NCBI GenBank assembly: GCA_021792045.1
Contig: JAJYVJ010000110.1
Coordinates: 1-5,778 of the forward strand
DNA from: Thermoplasmata archaeon
GTDB lineage: Archaea > Thermoplasmatota > Thermoplasmata > Thermoplasmatales > Thermoplasmataceae
Reading direction: 5' to 3'
Length of the DNA: 5,778 nt
Position 1 is the stretch's first letter. Each line of letters starts with the position of its first letter. The translations under genes and the position numbers were made by a program. Below are positions 5,092-5,778 of this stretch, piece by piece. The notes under the pieces are model-generated. The model was given only the letters and a program-made list of their open reading frames with translations, was not told where the DNA came from and did not search any database.

Positions 5092-5097
5092 TTAAAG
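5092..5097 (-). promoter_or_regulatory. TATA-like box of the RHH antitoxin operon
   Basis: Read on the minus strand, ctttaac in a TA-rich setting is centred about 27 nt upstream of the ATG at 5067, as for a leaderless archaeal transcript. Confidence 0.45.
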
Positions 5098-5140
5098 TTT
5101 ACTACTAGTGTCTATAACAAGATATAGCAGCTTATGTGAC

Positions 5141-5158
5141 TATCCATTTAATTAATTA
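5141..5158. repeat. Direct repeat copy 2 (TATCCA + TTAATTAATTA)
   Basis: TATCCATTTAATTAATTA is the partner of the copy at 3953-3970 with one mismatch. It lies in the 189-bp gap between the antitoxin and the 2H phosphoesterase remnant. Confidence 0.3.
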
Positions 5159-5183
5159 ATCGAATACCTGCCTGTCCCTATAC

Positions 5184-5264
5184 TTCTATAAAAAGCCAAA
5201 CGAAGGTTTAATGTGCCCATTTGCTGTATCTAGAAAGGTCTCCATGTTGACTGCCTTCAAATAA
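5184..5264 (+). promoter_or_regulatory. Orphan TATA-like box and tiny ORF
   Basis: ttctataaaaag (5184-5195) is one of the best TATA-like matches in the window, yet no gene on this strand follows. The first ATG, at 5211, opens only 17 codons (MCPFAVSRKVSMLTAFK, stop 5262-5264). The distance is slightly short for a leaderless start. It may be a relic promoter, or drive RNA antisense to the pseudogene that follows. Otherwise this gap shows nothing. Confidence 0.2.
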
Positions 5265-5628
5265 TCTTGTCTTGGCCTGTTTGCCTTAAATCAATTTCAT
5301 GAATTTTATGATATTTATTTTCGAATAACTTGTAAATTCTTAGTGAATTTACAATGAACGGTTGAAAGTCATCAAGACAATTATTTGGAAGTTTTTTCAT
5401 TTCTGACAACTCTATTTCGCTCATTCCAAATTCTTTCGACCCTAATGTCAAATGTGGTTCATAAAGGTCAAGTTCGTAATATCTTCTGTTACTTTTAGGA
5501 ATCGGGGAGATCGCTTCTACAATCTTCCGGTGCAATATGTTAATTCTATCAGATTCTACACCGAGATATACAACGGATTTTCCAAAGGATTTTACACCGT
5601 TAATGACGAGTTAAACATTGGGAAGTTA
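5257..5628 (-). pseudogene. 2H phosphoesterase (2'-5' RNA ligase/LigT-like), 5'-truncated
   Basis: The minus strand carries the C-terminal two thirds of a LigT/2'-5' RNA ligase-like protein, a family that acts on 2'-5' or cyclic phosphate ends of RNA. From 5610 it reads INGVKSFGKSVVYLGVESDR, then INILHRKIVEAISPI, the second 2H motif Y-E-P-H-L-T-L-G-S (H-x-T), and F-I-V-N-S-L-R-I-Y-K before the stop at 5257-5259. A normal member has two H-x-T motifs; the first, expected some 40 residues before I-N-G-V-K-S-F, is not found in any frame. The frame has stops at 5611-5613 and 5626-5628 around L-P-N-V, and no ATG or GTG start with a promoter. A naive TTG start at 5535 would give a 92-aa product with half an active site. 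I judge it a dead remnant. 5629-5778 shows no supported feature. Confidence 0.65.
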
Positions 5629-5778
5629 CTGCAAATTGTAAGATATATACAACACGCATGTAAATTCTCAGGCCAGCCTTCTGTTGTCACCTAGTTAATG
5701 TCACCTTCTTTATGAACATATCCTTAAGACCGGATCAGAACATACCTTCTCTGCCTTTTCGCAAACACGCATAAGCAT

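Noticed and set aside
5710..5778. Minus-strand open frame at the window edge (M-L-M-R-V-C-E-K...)
   Set aside because: Only 22 codons, cysteine-rich, no family resemblance; cannot be judged without sequence beyond the edge.

Overview
The window is most likely archaeal, from an A+T-rich euryarchaeon that resembles the Thermoplasmatales. This is an inference from four things: TATA-like boxes sitting about 27 nt before start codons with no Shine-Dalgarno sequence (leaderless genes), a DUF2080-type archaeal small protein, an AlaX-family protein with an archaeal-type polytopic membrane neighbour, and a tRNA-Cys gene without an encoded CCA. It reads as an accessory, partly decaying region: intact genes alternate with broken ones.

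Left part (1-2166, all +): a 64-aa DUF2080/AbrB-like protein with a palindrome in its promoter; then an AlaX-family (alanyl-tRNA editing) protein that keeps the scaffold but has replaced all four zinc ligands; and, 13 nt later, a 372-aa polytopic membrane protein ending in a zinc ribbon. The last two look like an operon.

Middle (2247-3112): a tRNA-Cys(GCA) gene with its own TATA-like box, followed directly by a Nudix hydrolase gene broken by at least two frameshifts. The 3' end of that gene runs into what may be the antisense tail and right end of an IS200/IS605-type tnpB element.

Right part (3197-5778): a toxin-antitoxin pair made of a winged-helix-like antitoxin and a RelE/ParE-type toxin (+, starts overlapping as TAGTG); a decayed minus-strand coding remnant of unknown family; a GNAT acetyltransferase (+); a convergent RHH antitoxin/RelE pair (-) whose toxin is frameshifted just before its C-terminal R-K-N-V-Y motif; and a 5'-truncated 2H phosphoesterase (2'-5' RNA ligase/LigT-like) pseudogene (-).

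The strongest observations are the zinc-less but intact AlaX relative, the one-base lesion that removes the RelE catalytic tail, and near-identically placed palindromes about 15 nt upstream of the start codons of three putative DNA-binding autoregulators. I see no CRISPR array and no complete mobile element. The window may hold one interesting uncharacterised unit, the AlaX-like protein plus zinc-ribbon membrane protein, but nothing here proves a new system.
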